DNA from: Heracleum sosnowskyi
Taxonomy: Eukaryota > Streptophyta > Magnoliopsida > Apiales > Apiaceae
Assembly (NCBI GenBank): GCA_030848705.1
Contig: CM061238.1
Span: 61,791,133 to 61,855,132 of the forward strand
Direction: 5' to 3'
Length of the DNA stretch: 64,000 nucleotides
A model generated the notes under the pieces. That model ran no database searches. It saw nothing but the letters and a program-made list of their open reading frames with translations, and was not told where the DNA came from. Positions 14,617 to 28,221 of the stretch are shown one piece after another. How positions within the stretch are numbered: the stretch's first letter is position 1; each line of letters begins with the position of its first letter. Both the position numbers and the translations under genes were made by a program.

Positions 14617-15960
14617 AATTCTATAAACCCATAGGGTCGAACTACGAGAAAATATCCACAAAATGGCCCGCTTCAATTTTTCCCCATTTTCCTTGTATAG
14701 CTCCCTTTATAGGTAAACGTAATCGGGCGTCCCCTGGTATCTGCTCCGATTCAGGCACGGACAGGTCCAAATGAAGTTTTCTGCAATTCTATAAACCCAT
14801 AGGGTCAAACTACGAGAAAATATCCACAAAATGGCCCGCTTCAATTTTCCCCCATTTTCCTTGTATAGCTCCCTTTAGAGGTAAACGTAATCGGGCGTCC
14901 CCTGGTATCTGCTCCGATTCAGGCACGGACAGCTCCAAATGAAGTTTTCTGTAATTCTATAAACCCATAGGGTCAAACTACGAGAAAATATCCACAAACT
15001 GGCCTGCTTCAATTTTTCCCCATTTTCCTTGTATAGCTCCCTTTATAGGTAAACGTAATCGGGCGTCCCCTGGTATCTGCTCCGATTCATGCACGGACAG
15101 CTCCAAATGAAGTTTTCTGCAATTCTATAAACCCATAGGGTCAAACTACGAGAAAATATCCACAAAATGGCCCGCTTCAATTTTCCCCCATTTTCCTTGT
15201 ATTGCTCCCTTTAGAGGTAAACGTAATCGGGCGTCCCCTGGTATCTGCTCCGATTCAGGCACGGACAGCTCCAAATGAAGTTTTCTGTAATTCAATAAAC
15301 CCATAGGGTCAAACTACGAGAAAATATCCACAAAATTGCCCGCTTCAATTTTTCCCCATTTTCCATGTATAGCTCCCTTTATAGGTAAACGTAATCGGGC
15401 GTCCCCTGGTATGTGCTCCGATTCAGGCACAGACAGCTTCAAATGAAGTTTTCTGCAATTCTATAAACCCATAGGGTCAAACTACGAGAAAATATCCACA
15501 AAATGGCCGGCTTCAATTTTTCCCCATTTTCCTTGTATAGCTCCCTTTAGAGGTAAACGTAATCGGGCGTCCCCTGATATCTGCTCCGATTCAGGCACGG
15601 ACAGCTCCAAATGAAGTTTTCTGTAATTCTATAAACAAATAGGGTCAAACTACGAGAAAATATCCACAAAATGGCCCGCTTCAATTTTTCCCCATTTTCC
15701 TTGTATAGCTCCCTTTATAGGTAAACGTAATCGGGCGTCCCCTGGTATCTGCTCCGATTCAGGCACGGACAGCTCCAAATGAAGTTTTCTGTAATTCTAT
15801 AAACCCATAGGGTCAAACTACGAGAAAATATACACAAAATGGCCCGCTTCAATTTCCCCCCATTTTCCTTGTATAGCTCCCTTTAGAGGTAAACGTAATC
15901 GGGCGTCCCCTGGTATCTGCTCCGATTCAGGCACGGACGGCTCCAAATGAAGTTTTCTGT
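14617..15960. repeat. 8-monomer block A-B'-X-H-I-J-E-F, third copy
   Basis: These eight units repeat the order at 10,585-11,928 and 12,433-13,776. The X unit is aaactggcctg with catgca. The block follows the K unit that ends the ten-type block and leads into a gggacgaattacg unit at 15,961. Together with the 11-mer this shows that domain I is a mosaic of the same blocks joined at different places. Confidence 0.85.
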
Positions 15961-18900
15961 AATTCTATAAACCCATAGGGACGAATTACGAGAAAATATC
16001 CACAAAATGGCCCGCTTCAATTTTTCCCCATTTTCCTTGTATAGCTCCCTTTATAGGTAAACGTAATCGGGCGTCCCCTGGTATCTGCTCCGATTCAGGC
16101 ACGGACAGGTCCAAATGAAGTTTTCTGCAATTCTATAAACCCATAGGGTCAAACTACGAGAAAATATCCACAAAATGGCCCGCTTCAATTTTCCCCCATT
16201 TTCCTTGTATAGCTCCCTTTAGAGGTAAACGTAATCGGGCGTCCCCTGGTATCTGCTCCGATTCAGGCACGGACAGCTTCAAATGAAGTTTTCTGCAATT
16301 CTATAAACCCATAGGGTCAAACTACGAGAAAATATCCACAAAATGGTCCGCTTCAATTTTTCCCCATTTTCCTTGTATAGCTCCCTTTAGAGGTAAACGT
16401 AATCGGGCGTCCCCTGATATCTGCTCCGATTCAGGCACGGACAGCTCCAAATGAAGTTTTCTGTAATTCTATAAACAAATAGGGTCAAACTACGAGAAAA
16501 TATCCACAAAATGGCCCGCTTCAATTTTTCCCCATTTTCCTTGTATAGCTCCCTTTATAGGTAAACGTAATCGGGCGTCCCCTGGTATCTGCTCCGATTC
16601 AGGCACGGACAGCTCCAAATGAAGTTTTCTGTAATTCAATAAACCCATAGGGTCAAACTACGAGAAAATATACACAAAATGGCCCGCTTCAATTTCCCCC
16701 CATTTTCCTTGTATAGCTCCCTTTAGAGGTAAACGTAATCGGGCGTCCCCTGGTATCTGCTCCGATTCATGCACGGACAGCTCCAAATGAAGTTTTCTGT
16801 AATTCTATAAACCCATAGGGTCAAACTACGGGAAAATATCCACAAAATGGCCCGCTTCAATTTTCCCCCATTTTCCTTGTATAGCTCCCTTTAGAGGTAA
16901 ACGTAATCGGGCGTCCCCTGGTATCTGCTCCGATTCAGGCACGGACAGCTCCAAATGAAGTTTTCTGTAATTCTATAAACCCATAGGGTCAAACTACGGG
17001 AAAATATCCACAAAATGGACCGCTTCAATTTTCCCCCATTTTCCTTGTATAGCTCCCTTTAGAGGTAAACGTAATCGGGCGTCCCCTGGTATCTGCTCCG
17101 ATTCAGGCACGGACAGCTCCAAATGAAGTTTTCTGTAATTCTATAAACCCATAGGGTCAAACTACGAGAAAATATACACAAAATTGCCCGCTTCAATTTC
17201 CCCCCATTTTCCTTGTATAGCTCCCTTTAGAGGTAAACGTAATCGGGCGTCCCCTGGTATCTGCTCCGATTCAGGCACGGACAGCTCCAAATGAAGTTTT
17301 CTGTAATTCTATAAACCCATAGGGTCAAACTACGAGAAAATATCCACAAAATGGCCCGCTTCAATTTTCCCCCATTTTCCTTGTACAGCTCCCTTTAGAG
17401 GTAAACGTAATCGGGCATCCCCTGGTATCTGCTCCGATTCAGGCACGGACAGCTCCAAATGATGTTTTCTGTAATTCTATAAACCCATAGGGTCAAACTA
17501 CGAGAAAATATCCACAAAATGGCCTGCTTCAATTTTTCCCCATTTTCCTTGTACAGCTCCCTTTAGAGGTAAACGTAATCGGGCATCCCCTGGTATCTGC
17601 TCCGATTCAGGCACGGACAGCTCCAAATGAAGTTTTCTGTAATTCTATAAACCCATAGGGTCAAACTACGAGAAAATATCCACAAAATGGCCCGCTTCAA
17701 TTTTTCCCCATTTTCCTTGTATAGCTCCCTTTATAGGTAAACGTAATCGGACGTCCCCTGGTATGTGCTCCGATTCAGGCACGGACAGCTTCATATGAAG
17801 TTTTCTGCAATTCTATAAACCCATAGGCTCAAACTACGAGAAAATATCCACAAAATGGCCCGCTTCAATTTTTCCCCATTTTCCTTGTATAGCTCCCTTT
17901 ATAGGTAAACGTAATCGGGCGTCCCCTGGTATGTGCTCCGATTCAGGCACGGACAGCTCCAAATGAAGTTTTCTGCAATTCTATAAACCCATAGGGTCAA
18001 AATACGTGAAAATATACACAAAATGGCCCGCTTCAATTTTCCCCCATTTTCCTTGTATAGCTCCCTTTAGAAGTAAACGTAATCGGGCGTCCCCTGGTAT
18101 CTGCTCCGATTCAGGCACGGACAGCTCCAAATGAAGTTTTCTGTAATTCTATAAACCCATAGGGTCAAACTACGAGAAAATATCCACAAAATGGCCCGCT
18201 TCAATTTTCCCCCATTTTCCTTGTATAGCTCCCTTTAGAGGTAAACGTAATCGGGCGTCCCCTGGTATCTGCTCCGATTCAGGCACGGACGGCTCCAAAT
18301 GAAGTTTTCTGTAATTCTATAAACCCATAGGGTCGAACTACGAGAAAATATCCACAAAATGGCCCGCTTCAATTTTTCCCCATTTTCCTTGTATAGCTCC
18401 CTTTATAGGTAAACGTAATCGGGCGTCCCCTGGTATCTGCTCCGATTCAGGCACGGACAGGTCCAAATGAAGTTTTCTGCAATTCTATAAACCCATAGGG
18501 TCAAACTACGAGAAAATATCCACAAAATGGCCCGCTTCAATTTTCCCCCATTTTCCTTGTATAGCTCCCTTTAGAGGTAAACGTAATCGGGCGTCCCCTG
18601 GTATCTGCTCCGATTCAGGCACGGACAGCTCCAAATGAAGTTTTCTGTAATTCTATAAACCCATAGGGTCAAACTACGAGAAAATATCCACAAAATGGCC
18701 CGCTTCAATTTTTCCCCATTTTCCTTGTATAGCTCCCTTTATAGGTAAACGTAATCGGGCGTCCCCTGGTATGTGCTCCGATTCAGGCACGGACAGCTCC
18801 AAATGAAGTTTTCTGTAATTCTATAAACCCATAGGGTCAAACTACGAGAAAATATCCACAAAATGGCCCGCTTCAATTTTTACCCATTTTCCTTGTATAG

Positions 18901-19152
18901 CTCCCTTTATAGGTAAACGTAATCGGACGTCCCCTGGTATGTGCTCCGATTCAGGCACGGACAGCTTCAAATGAAGTTTTCTGCAATTCTATAAACCCAT
19001 AGGCTCAAACTACGAGAAAATATCCACAAAATGGCCCGCTTCAATTTTTCCCCATTTTCCTTGTATAGCTCCCTTTATAGGTAAACGTAATCGGGCGTCC
19101 CCTGGTATGTGCTCCGATTCAGGCACGGACAGCTCCAAATGAAGTTTTCTGC

Positions 19153-22100
19153 AATTCTATAAACCCATAGGGTCAAACTACGTGAAAATATCCACAAAAT
19201 GGCCCGCTTCAATTTTCCCCCATTTTCCTTGTATAGCTCCCTTTAGAAGTAAACGTAATCGGGCGTCCCCTGGTATCTGCTCCGATTCAGGCACGGACAG
19301 CTCCAAATGAAGTTTTCTGTAATTCTATAAACCCATAGGGTCAAACTACGAGAAAATATCCACAAAATGGCCCGCTTCAATTTTCCCCCATTTTCCTTGT
19401 ATAGCTCCCTTTAGAGGTAAACGTAATCGGGCGTCCCCTGGTATCTGCTCCGATTCAGGCACGGACGGCTCCAAATGAAGTTTTCTGTAATTCTATAAAC
19501 CCATAGGGTCGAACTACGAGAAAATATCCACAAAATGGCCCGCTTCAATTTTTCCCCATTTTCCTTGTATAGCTCCCTTTATAGGTAAACGTAATCGGGC
19601 GTCCCCTGGTATCTGCTCCGATTCAGGCACGGACAGGTCCAAATGAAGTTTTCTGCAATTCTATAAACCCATAGGGTCAAACTACGAGAAAATATCCACA
19701 AAATGGCCCGCTTCAATTTTCCCCCATTTTCCTGGTATAGCTCCCTTTAGAGGTAAACGTAATCGGGCGTCCCCTGGTATCTGCTCCGATTCAGGCACGG
19801 ACAGCTCCAAATGAAGTTTTCTGTAATTCTATAAACCCATAGGGTCAAACTACGAGAAAATATCCACAAAATGGCCCGCTTCAATTTTTCCCCATTTTCC
19901 TTGTATAGCTCCCTTTATAGGTAAACGTAATCGGGCGTCCCCTGGTATGTGCTCCGATTCAGGCACGGACAGCTCCAAATGAAGTTTTCTGTAATTCTAT
20001 AAACCCATAGGGTCAAACTACGAGAAAATATCCACAAAATGGCCCGCTTCAATTTTTCCCCATTTTCCTTGTATAGCTCCCTTTATAGGTAAACGTAATC
20101 GGGCTTCCCCTGGTATGTGCTCCGATTCAGGCACGGACAGCTCCAAATGAAGTTTTCTGTAATTCTATAAACCCATAGGGTCAAACTACGAGAAAATATC
20201 CACAAAATGGCCCGCTTCAATTTTTCCCCATTTTTCTTGTATAGCTCCCTTTATAGGTAAACGTAATCGGACGTCCCCTGGTATGTGCTCCGATTCAGGC
20301 ACGGACAGCTTCAAATGAAGTTTTCTGCAATTCTATAAACCCATAGGCTCAAACTACGAGAAAATATCCACAAAATGGCCCGCTTCAATTTTTCCCCATT
20401 TTCCTTGTATAGCTCCCTTTATAGGTAAACGTAATCGGGCGTCCCCTGGTATGTGCTCCGATTCAGGCACGGACAGCTCCAAATGAAGTTTTCTGCAATT
20501 CTATAAACCCATAGGGTCAAACTACGTGAAAATATCCACAAAATGGCCCGCTTCAATTTTCCCCCATTTTCCTTGTATAGCTCCCTTTAGAAGTAAACGT
20601 AATCGGGCGTCCCCTGGTATCTGCTCCGATTCAGGCACGGACAGCTCCAAATGAAGTTTTCTGTAATTCTATAAACCCATAGGGTCAAACTACGAGAAAA
20701 TATCCACAAAATGGCCCGTTTCAATTTTCCCCCATTTTCCTTGTATAGCTCCCTTTAGAGGTAAACGTAATCGGGCGTCCCCTGGTATGTGCTCCGATTC
20801 AGGCACGGACAGCTCCAAATGAAGTTTTCTGCAATTCTATAAACCCATAGGGTCAAACTACGTGAAAATATCCACAAAATGGCCCGCTTCAATTTTCCCC
20901 CATTTTCCTTATATAGCTCCCTTTAGAAGTAAACGTAATCGGGCGTCCCCTGGTATCTGCTCCGATTCAGGCACGGACAGCTCCAAATGAAGTTTTCTGT
21001 AATTCTATAAACCCATAGGGTCAAACTACGAGAAAATATCCACAAAATGGCCCGCTTCAATTTTCCCCCATTTTCCTTGTATAGCTCCCTTTAGAGGTAA
21101 ACGTAATCGGGCGTCCCCTGGTATCTGCTCCGATTCAGGCACGGACAGCTCCAAATGAAGTTTTCTGTAATTCTATAAACCCATAGGGTCAAACTACGAG
21201 AAAATATCCACAAACTGGCCTGCTTCAATTTTTCCCCATTTTCCTTGTACAGCTCCCTTTAGAGGTAAACGTAATCGGGCATCCCCTGGTATCTGCTCCG
21301 ATTCAGGCACGGACAGCTCCAAATGAAGTTTTCTGTAATTCTATAAACCCATAGGGTCAAACTACGAGAAAATATCCACAAAATGGCCCGCTTCAATTTT
21401 TCCCCATTTTCCTTGTATAGCTCCCTTTATAGGTAAACGTAATCGGGCGTCCCCTGGTATGTGCTCCGATTCAGGCACGGACAGCTCCAAATGAAGTTTT
21501 CTGTAATTCTATAAACCCATAGGGTCAAACTACGAGAAAATATCCACAAAATGGCCCGCTTCAATTTTTCCCCATTTTCCCTGTAAAGCTCCCTTTATAG
21601 GTAAACGTAATCGGGCGTCCCCTGGTATGTGCTCCGATTCAGGCACGGACAGCTTCAAATGAAGTTTTCTGCAATTCTATAAACCCATAGGGTCAAACTA
21701 CGAGAAAATATCCACAAAATGGCCCGCTTCAATTTTTCCCCATTTTCCTTGTATAGCTCCCTTTAGAGGTAAACGTAATCGGGCGTCCCCTGGTATCTGC
21801 TCCGATTCAGGCACAGACAGCTCCAAATGAAGTTTTCTGTAATTCTATAAACCCATAGGGTCAAGCTACGGGAAAATATCCACAAAATGGCCCGCTTCAA
21901 TTTTCCCCCATTTTCCTTGTATGGCTCCCTTTAGAGGTAAACGTAATCGGGCGTCCCCTGGTATCTGCTCCGATTCATGCACGGACACCTCCAAATGAAG
22001 TTTTCTGCAATTCTATAAACCCATAGGGTCAAACTACGAGAAAATATACACAAAATGGCCCGCTTCAATTTCCCCCCATTTTCCTTGTATAGCTCCCTTT

Positions 22101-23688
22101 AGAGGTAAACGTAATCGGGCGTCCCCTGGTATCTGCTCCGATTCAGGTACAGACAGCTCCAAATGAAGTTTTCTGTAATTCTATAAACCCATAGGGTCAA
22201 GCTACGGGAAAATATCCACAAAATGGCCCGCTTCAATTTTCCCCCATTTTCCTTGTATGGCTCCCTTTAGAGGTAAACGTAATCGGGCGTCCCCTGGTAT
22301 CTGCTCCGATTCAGGCACGGACAGCTCCAAATGAAGTTTTCTGTAATTCTATAAACCCATAGGGTCAAACTACGGGAAAATATCCACAAAATGGCCCGCT
22401 TCAATTTTCCCCCATTTTCCTTGTATAGCTCCCTTTAGAGGTAAACGTAATCGGGCGTCCCCTGGTATCTGCTCCGATTCAGGCACGGACAGCTCCAAAT
22501 GAAGTTTTCTGTAATTCTATAAACCCATAGGGTCAAACTACGAGAAAATATCCACAAAATGGCCTGCTTCAATTTCCCCCCATTTTCCTTGTACAGCTCC
22601 CTTTAGAGGTAAACGTAATCGGGCGTCCCCTGGTATCTGCTCCGATTCAGGCACGGACAGCTCCAAATGAAGTTTTCTGTAATTCTATAAACCCATAGGG
22701 TCAAACTACGAGAAAATATCCACAAAATGGCCTGCTTCAATTTCCCCCCATTTTCCTTGTACAGCTCCCTTTAGAGGTAAACGTAATCGGGCATCCCCTG
22801 GTATCTGCTCCGATTCAGGCACGGACAGCTCCAACTGAAGTTTTCTGTAATTCTATAAACCCATAGGGTCAAACTACGAGAAAATATCCACAAAATGGCC
22901 CGCTTCAATTTTCCCCCATTTTCCTTGTATAGCTCCCTTTATAGGTAAACGTAATCGGGCGTCCCCTGGTATCTGCTCCGATTCAGGCACGGACAGCTCC
23001 AAATGAAGTTTTCTGTAATTCTATAAACCCATAGGGTCAAACTACGAGAAAATATCCACAAAATGGCCTGCTTCAATTTCCCCCCATTTTCCTTGTACAG
23101 TTCCCTTTAGAGGTAAACGTAATCGGGCGTCCCCTGGTATCTGCTCCGATTCAGGCACGGACAGCTCCAAATGAAGTTTTCTGTAATTCTATAAACCCAT
23201 AGGGTCAAACTACGAGAAAATATCCACAAAATGGCCCGCTTCAATTTTCCCCCATTTTCCTTGTATAGCTCCCTTTAGAGGTAAACGTAATCGGGCGTCC
23301 CCTGGTATCTGCTCCGATTCAGGCACGGACAGCTCCAAATGAAGTTTTCTGTAATTCTATAAACCCATAGGGTCAAACTACGAGAAAATATCCACAAAAT
23401 GGCCCGCTTCAATTTTCCCCCATTTTCCTTGTATAGCTCCCTTTAGAGGTAAACGTAATCGGGCGTCCCCTGGTATCTGCTCCGATTCAGGCACGGACAG
23501 CTCCAAATGAAGTTTTCTGTAATTCTATAAACCCATAGGGTCAAACTACGAGAAAATATCCACAAAATGGCCCGCTTCAATTTTTCCCCATTTTCCTTGT
23601 ATAGCTCCCTTTATAGGTAAACGTAATCGGGCGTCCCCTGGTATGTGCTCCGATTCAGGCACGGACAGCTCCAAATGAAGTTTTCTGC
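19153..23688. repeat. 27-monomer HOR, copy 1 (4,536 bp)
   Basis: Begins with a cgtgaa/ttagaa unit and runs through cggctcc, tcgaac/caggtcc, gggcttcc, cggacgtcc, taggctc, cgtttcaa, ttatatagc, aaactggcctg, cctgtaaagc, a pair of tcaagctacggg units around a tataca unit, ccaactgaag and tacagt units. The same series of private variants starts again at 23,689, exactly 27 x 168 bp later. The first 25 units (4,200 bp) align throughout. I saw about eight base differences. The head of this unit (cgtgaa, cggctcc, tcgaac, T4C5, G) is also present at 17,977-19,152 as a shorter 7-unit relative. Confidence 0.92.
22513..23184. repeat. 4-monomer module T3/tacagc - aactgaag - T4 - tacagt, copy 1 of 4
   Basis: Four successive units: cctgcttc with T3C6 and tacagc; the same with gcatcc and ccaactgaag; a T4C5 unit; and a T3C6 unit with tacagt. 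The module recurs at 27,049-27,720, 30,406-31,077 and 33,262-33,933. The third unit has ttatag in the first two copies and ttagag in the last two, which groups the copies in pairs. Confidence 0.88.
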
Positions 23689-26600
23689 AATTCTATAAAC
23701 CCATAGGGTCAAACTACGTGAAAATATCCACAAAATGGCCCGCTTCAATTTTCCCCCATTTTCCTTGTATAGCTCCCTTTAGAAGTAAACGTAATCGGGC
23801 GTCCCCTGGTATCTGCTCCGATTCAGGCACGGACAGCTCCAAATGAAGTTTTCTGTAATTCTATAAACCCATAGGGTCAAACTACGAGAAAATATCCACA
23901 AAATGGCCCGCTTCAATTTTCCCCCATTTTCCTTGTATAGCTCCCTTTAGAGGTAAACGTAATCGGGCGTCCCCTGGTATCTGCTCCGATTCAGGCACGG
24001 ACGGCTCCAAATGAAGTTTTCTGTAATTCTATAAACCCATAGGGTCGAACTACGAGAAAATATCCACAAAATGGCCCGCTTCAATTTTTCCCCATTTTCC
24101 TTGTATAGCTCCCTTTATAGGTAAACGTAATCGGGCGTCCCCTGGTATCTGCTCCGATTCAGGCACGGACAGGTCCAAATGAAGTTTTCTGCAATTCTAT
24201 AAACCCATAGGGTCAAACTACGAGAAAATATCCACAAAATGGCCCGCTTCAATTTTCCCCCATTTTCCTTGTATAGCTCCCTTTAGAGGTAAACGTAATC
24301 GGGCGTCCCCTGGTATCTGCTCCGATTCAGGCACGGACAGCTCCAAATGAAGTTTTCTGTAATTCTATAAACCCATAGGGTCAAACTACGAGAAAATATC
24401 CACAAAATGGCCCGCTTCAATTTTTCCCCATTTTCCTTGTATAGCTCCCTTTATAGGTAAACGTAATCGGGCGTCCCCTGGTATGTGCTCCGATTCAGGC
24501 ACGGACAGCTCCAAATGAAGTTTTCTGTAATTCTATAAACCCATAGGGTCAAACTACGAGAAAATATCCACAAAATGGCCCGCTTCAATTTTTCTCCATT
24601 TTCCTTGTATAGCTCCCTTTATAGGTAAACGTAATCGGGCTTCCCCTGGTATGTGCTCCGATTCAGGCACGGACAGCTCCAAATGAAGTTTTCTGTAATT
24701 CTATAAACCCATAGGGTCAAACTACGAGAAAATATCCAGAAAATGGCCCGCTTCAATTTTTCCCCATTTTCCTTGTATAGCTCCCTTTATAGGTAAACGT
24801 AATCGGACGTCCCCTGGTATGTGCTCCGATTCAGGCACGGACTGCTTCAAATGAAGTTTTCTGCAATTCTATAAACCCATAGGCTCAAACTACGAGAAAA
24901 TATCCACAAAATGGCCCGCTTCAATTTTTCCCCATTTTCCTTGTATAGCTCCCTTTATAGGTAAACGTAATCGGGCGTCCCCTGGTATGTGCTCCGATTC
25001 AGGCACGGACAGCTCCAAATGAAGTTTTCTGCAATTCTATAAACCCATAGGGTCAAACTACGTGAAAATATCCACAAAATGGCCCGCTTCAATTTTCCCC
25101 CATTTTCCTTGTATAGCTCCCTTTAGAAGTAAACGTAATCGGGCGTCCCCTGGTATCTGCTCCGATTCAGGCACGGACAGCTCCAAATGAAGTTTTCTGT
25201 AATTCTATAAACCCATAGGGTCAAACTACGAGAAAATATCCACAAAATGGCCCGTTTCAATTTTCCCCCATTTTCCTTGTATAGCTCCCTTTAGAGGTAA
25301 ACGTAATCGGGCGTCCCCTGGTATGTGCTCCGATTCAGGCACGGACAGCTCCAAATGAAGTTTTCTGCAATTCTATAAACCCATAGGGTCAAACTACGTG
25401 AAAATATCCACAAAATGGCCCGCTTCAATTTTCCCCCATTTTCCTTATATAGCTCCCTTTAGAAGTAAACGTAATCGGGCGTCCCCTGGTATCTGCTCCG
25501 ATTCAGGCACGGACAGCTCCAAATGAAGTTTTCTGTAATTCTATAAACCCATAGGGTCAAACTACGAGAAAATATCCACAAAATGGCCCGCTTCAATTTT
25601 CCCCCATTTTCCTTGTATAGCTCCCTTTAGAGGTAAACGTAATCGGGCGTCCCCTGGTATCTGCTCCGATTCAGGCACGGACAGCTCCAAATGAAGTTTT
25701 CTGTAATTCTATAAACCCATAGGGTCAAACTACGAGAAAATATCCACAAACTGGCCTGCTTCAATTTTTCCCCATTTTCCTTGTACAGCTCCCTTTAGAG
25801 GTAAACGTAATCGGGCATCCCCTGGTATCTGCTCCGATTCAGGCACGGACAGCTCCAAATGAAGTTTTCTGTAATTCTATAAACCCATAGGGTCAAACTA
25901 CGAGAAAATATCCACAAAATGGCCCGCTTCAATTTTTCCCCATTTTCCTTGTATAGCTCCCTTTATAGGTAAACGTAATCGGGCGTCCCCTGGTATGTGC
26001 TCCGATTCAGGCACGGACAGCTCCAAATGAAGTTTTCTGTAATTCTATAAACCCATAGGGTCAAACTACGAGAAAATATCCACAAAATGGCCCGCTTCAA
26101 TTTTTCCCCATTTTCCCTGTAAAGCTCCCTTTATAGGTAAACGTAATCGGGCGTCCCCTGGTATGTGCTCCGATTCAGGCACGGACAGCTTCAAATGAAG
26201 TTTTCTGCAATTCTATAAACCCATAGGGTCAAACTACGAGAAAATATCCACAAAATGGCCCGCTTCAATTTTTCCCCATTTTCCTTGTATAGCTCCCTTT
26301 AGAGGTAAACGTAATCGGGCGTCCCCTGGTATCTGCTCCGATTCAGGCACAGACAGCTCCAAATGAAGTTTTCTGTAATTCTATAAACCCATAGGGTCAA
26401 GCTACGGGAAAATATCCACAAAATGGCCCGCTTCAATTTTCCCCCATTTTCCTTGTATGGCTCCCTTTAGAGGTAAACGTAATCGGGCGTCCCCTGGTAT
26501 CTGCTCCGATTCATGCACGGACACCTCCATATGAAGTTTTCTGCAATTCTATAAACCCATAGGGTCAAACTACGAGAAAATATACACAAAATGGCCCGCT

Positions 26601-28221
26601 TCAATTTCCCCCCATTTTCCTTGTATAGCTCCCTTTAGAGGTAAACGTAATCGGGCGTCCCCTGGTATCTGCTCCGATTCAGGTACAGACAGCTCCAAAT
26701 GAAGTTTTCTGTAATTCTATAAACCCATAGGGTCAAGCTACGGGAAAATATCCACAAAATGGCCCGCTTCAATTTTCCCCCATTTTCCTTGTATGGCTCC
26801 CTTTAGAGGTAAACGTAATCGGGCGTCCCCTGGTATCTGCTCCGATTCAGGCACGGACAGCTCCAAATGAAGTTTTCTGTAATTCTATAAACCCATAAGG
26901 TCAAACTACGGGAAAATATCCACAAAATGGCCCGCTTCAATTTTCCCCCATTTTCCTTGTATAGCTCCCTTTAGAGGTAAACGTAATCGGGCGTCCCCTG
27001 GTATCTGCTCCGATTCAGGCACGGACAGCTCCAAATGAAGTTTTCTGTAATTCAATAAACCCATAGGGTCAAACTACGAGAAAATATCCACAAAATGGCC
27101 TGCTTCAATTTCCCCCCATTTTCCTTGTACAGCTCCCTTTAGAGGTAAACGTAATCGGGCGTCCCCTGGTATCTGCTCCGATTCAGGCACGGACAGCTCC
27201 AAATGAAGTTTTCTGTAATTCTATAAACCCATAGGGTCAAACTACGAGAAAATATCCACAAAATGGCCTGCTTCAATTTCCCCCCATTTTCCTTGTACAG
27301 CTCCCTTTAGAGGTAAACGTAATCGGGCATCCCCTGGTATCTGCTCCGATTCAGGCACGGACAGCTCCAACTGAAGTTTTCTGTAATTCTATAAACCCAT
27401 AGGGTCAAACTACGAGAAAATATCCACAAAATGGCCCGCTTCAATTTTCCCCCATTTTCCTTGTATAGCTCCCTTTATAGGTAAACGTAATCGGGCGTCC
27501 CCTGGTATCTGCTCCGATTCAGGCACGGACAGCTCCAAATGAAGTTTTCTGTAATTCTATAAACCCATAGGGTCAAACTACGAGAAAATATCCACAAAAT
27601 GGCCTGCTTCAATTTCCCCCCATTTTCCTTGTACAGTTCCCTTTAGAGGTAAACGTAATCGGGCGTCCCCTGGTATCTGCTCCGATTCAGGCACGGACAG
27701 CTCCAAATGAAGTTTTCTGTAATTCTATAAACCCATAGGGTCAAACTACGAGAAAATATCCACAAAATGGCCCGCTTCAATTTTCCCCCATTTTCCTTGT
27801 ATAGCTCCCTTTAGAGGTAAACGTAATCGGGCGTCCCCTGGTATCTGCTCCGATTCAGGCACGGACAGCTCCAAATGAAGTTTTCTGTAATTCTATAAAC
27901 CCATAGGGTCAAACTACGAGAAAATATCCACAAAATGGCCTGCTTCAATTTTTCCCCATTTTCCTTGTACAGCCTTTAGAGGTAAACGTAATCGGGCATC
28001 CCCTGGTATTTGCTCCGATTCAGGCACGGACAGCTCCAAATGAAGTTTTCTGTAATTCTATAAACCCATAGGGTCAAACTACGAGAAAATATCCACAAAA
28101 TGGCCCGCTTCAATTTTTCCCCATTTTCCTTGTATAGCTCCCTTTATAGGTAAACGTAATCGGGCGTCCCCTGGTATGTGCTCCGATTCAGGCACGGACA
28201 GCTCCAAATGAAGTTTTCTAC
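23689..28221. repeat. 27-monomer HOR, copy 2 (4,533 bp)
   Basis: Second copy of the 4.5-kb repeat. Private differences from copy 1 include tttctcc near 24,593, atccagaaa near 24,736, ggactgcttc near 24,840, ctccatatg near 26,527, cataaggtc near 26,897 and aattcaataa at 27,049. It is 3 bp shorter because of a deletion in its next-to-last unit. The last two units (27,889-28,221) are not good matches to the end of copy 1. Confidence 0.92.
27889..28053. repeat. Satellite monomer with 3-bp deletion (165 bp)
   Basis: The usual gtacagctccctttagagg reads gtacagcctttagagg near 27,970-27,985, which removes three bases. This is the first length change in the window, and it shifts every later unit by -3 relative to a strict 168-bp grid. 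The unit is otherwise of the cctgcttc/tacagc/gcatcc type, with a private tatttgctcc. Confidence 0.95.

Larger units (their letters stand above)
1..16800. repeat. Satellite domain I
   Basis: One hundred monomers, all exactly 168 bp. They sort into recurring types by linked variants. A has gggtcgaac, ttatag and caggtcc. B has T4C5 and cagcttc. C has ggtccg and ctgata. D has acaaat with T4C5. E has acaaat, T5C4 and ttatag. F has tataca and T3C6. G has T5C4 and ttatag. H has tattgc. I has aattcaataa, aattgccc and ccatgt. J has ggccgg and ctgata. K has T4C5 and cggctcc. N has catgca. The tattgc and ggccgg types are seen only here, the last near 15.2-15.6 kb. The order of types repeats in blocks annotated separately. 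The right edge is a mixed monomer at 16,633-16,800 that combines aattcaataa, tataca and catgca, after which new types begin. The boundary is a judgement from variants, not a sharp junction. Confidence 0.65.
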
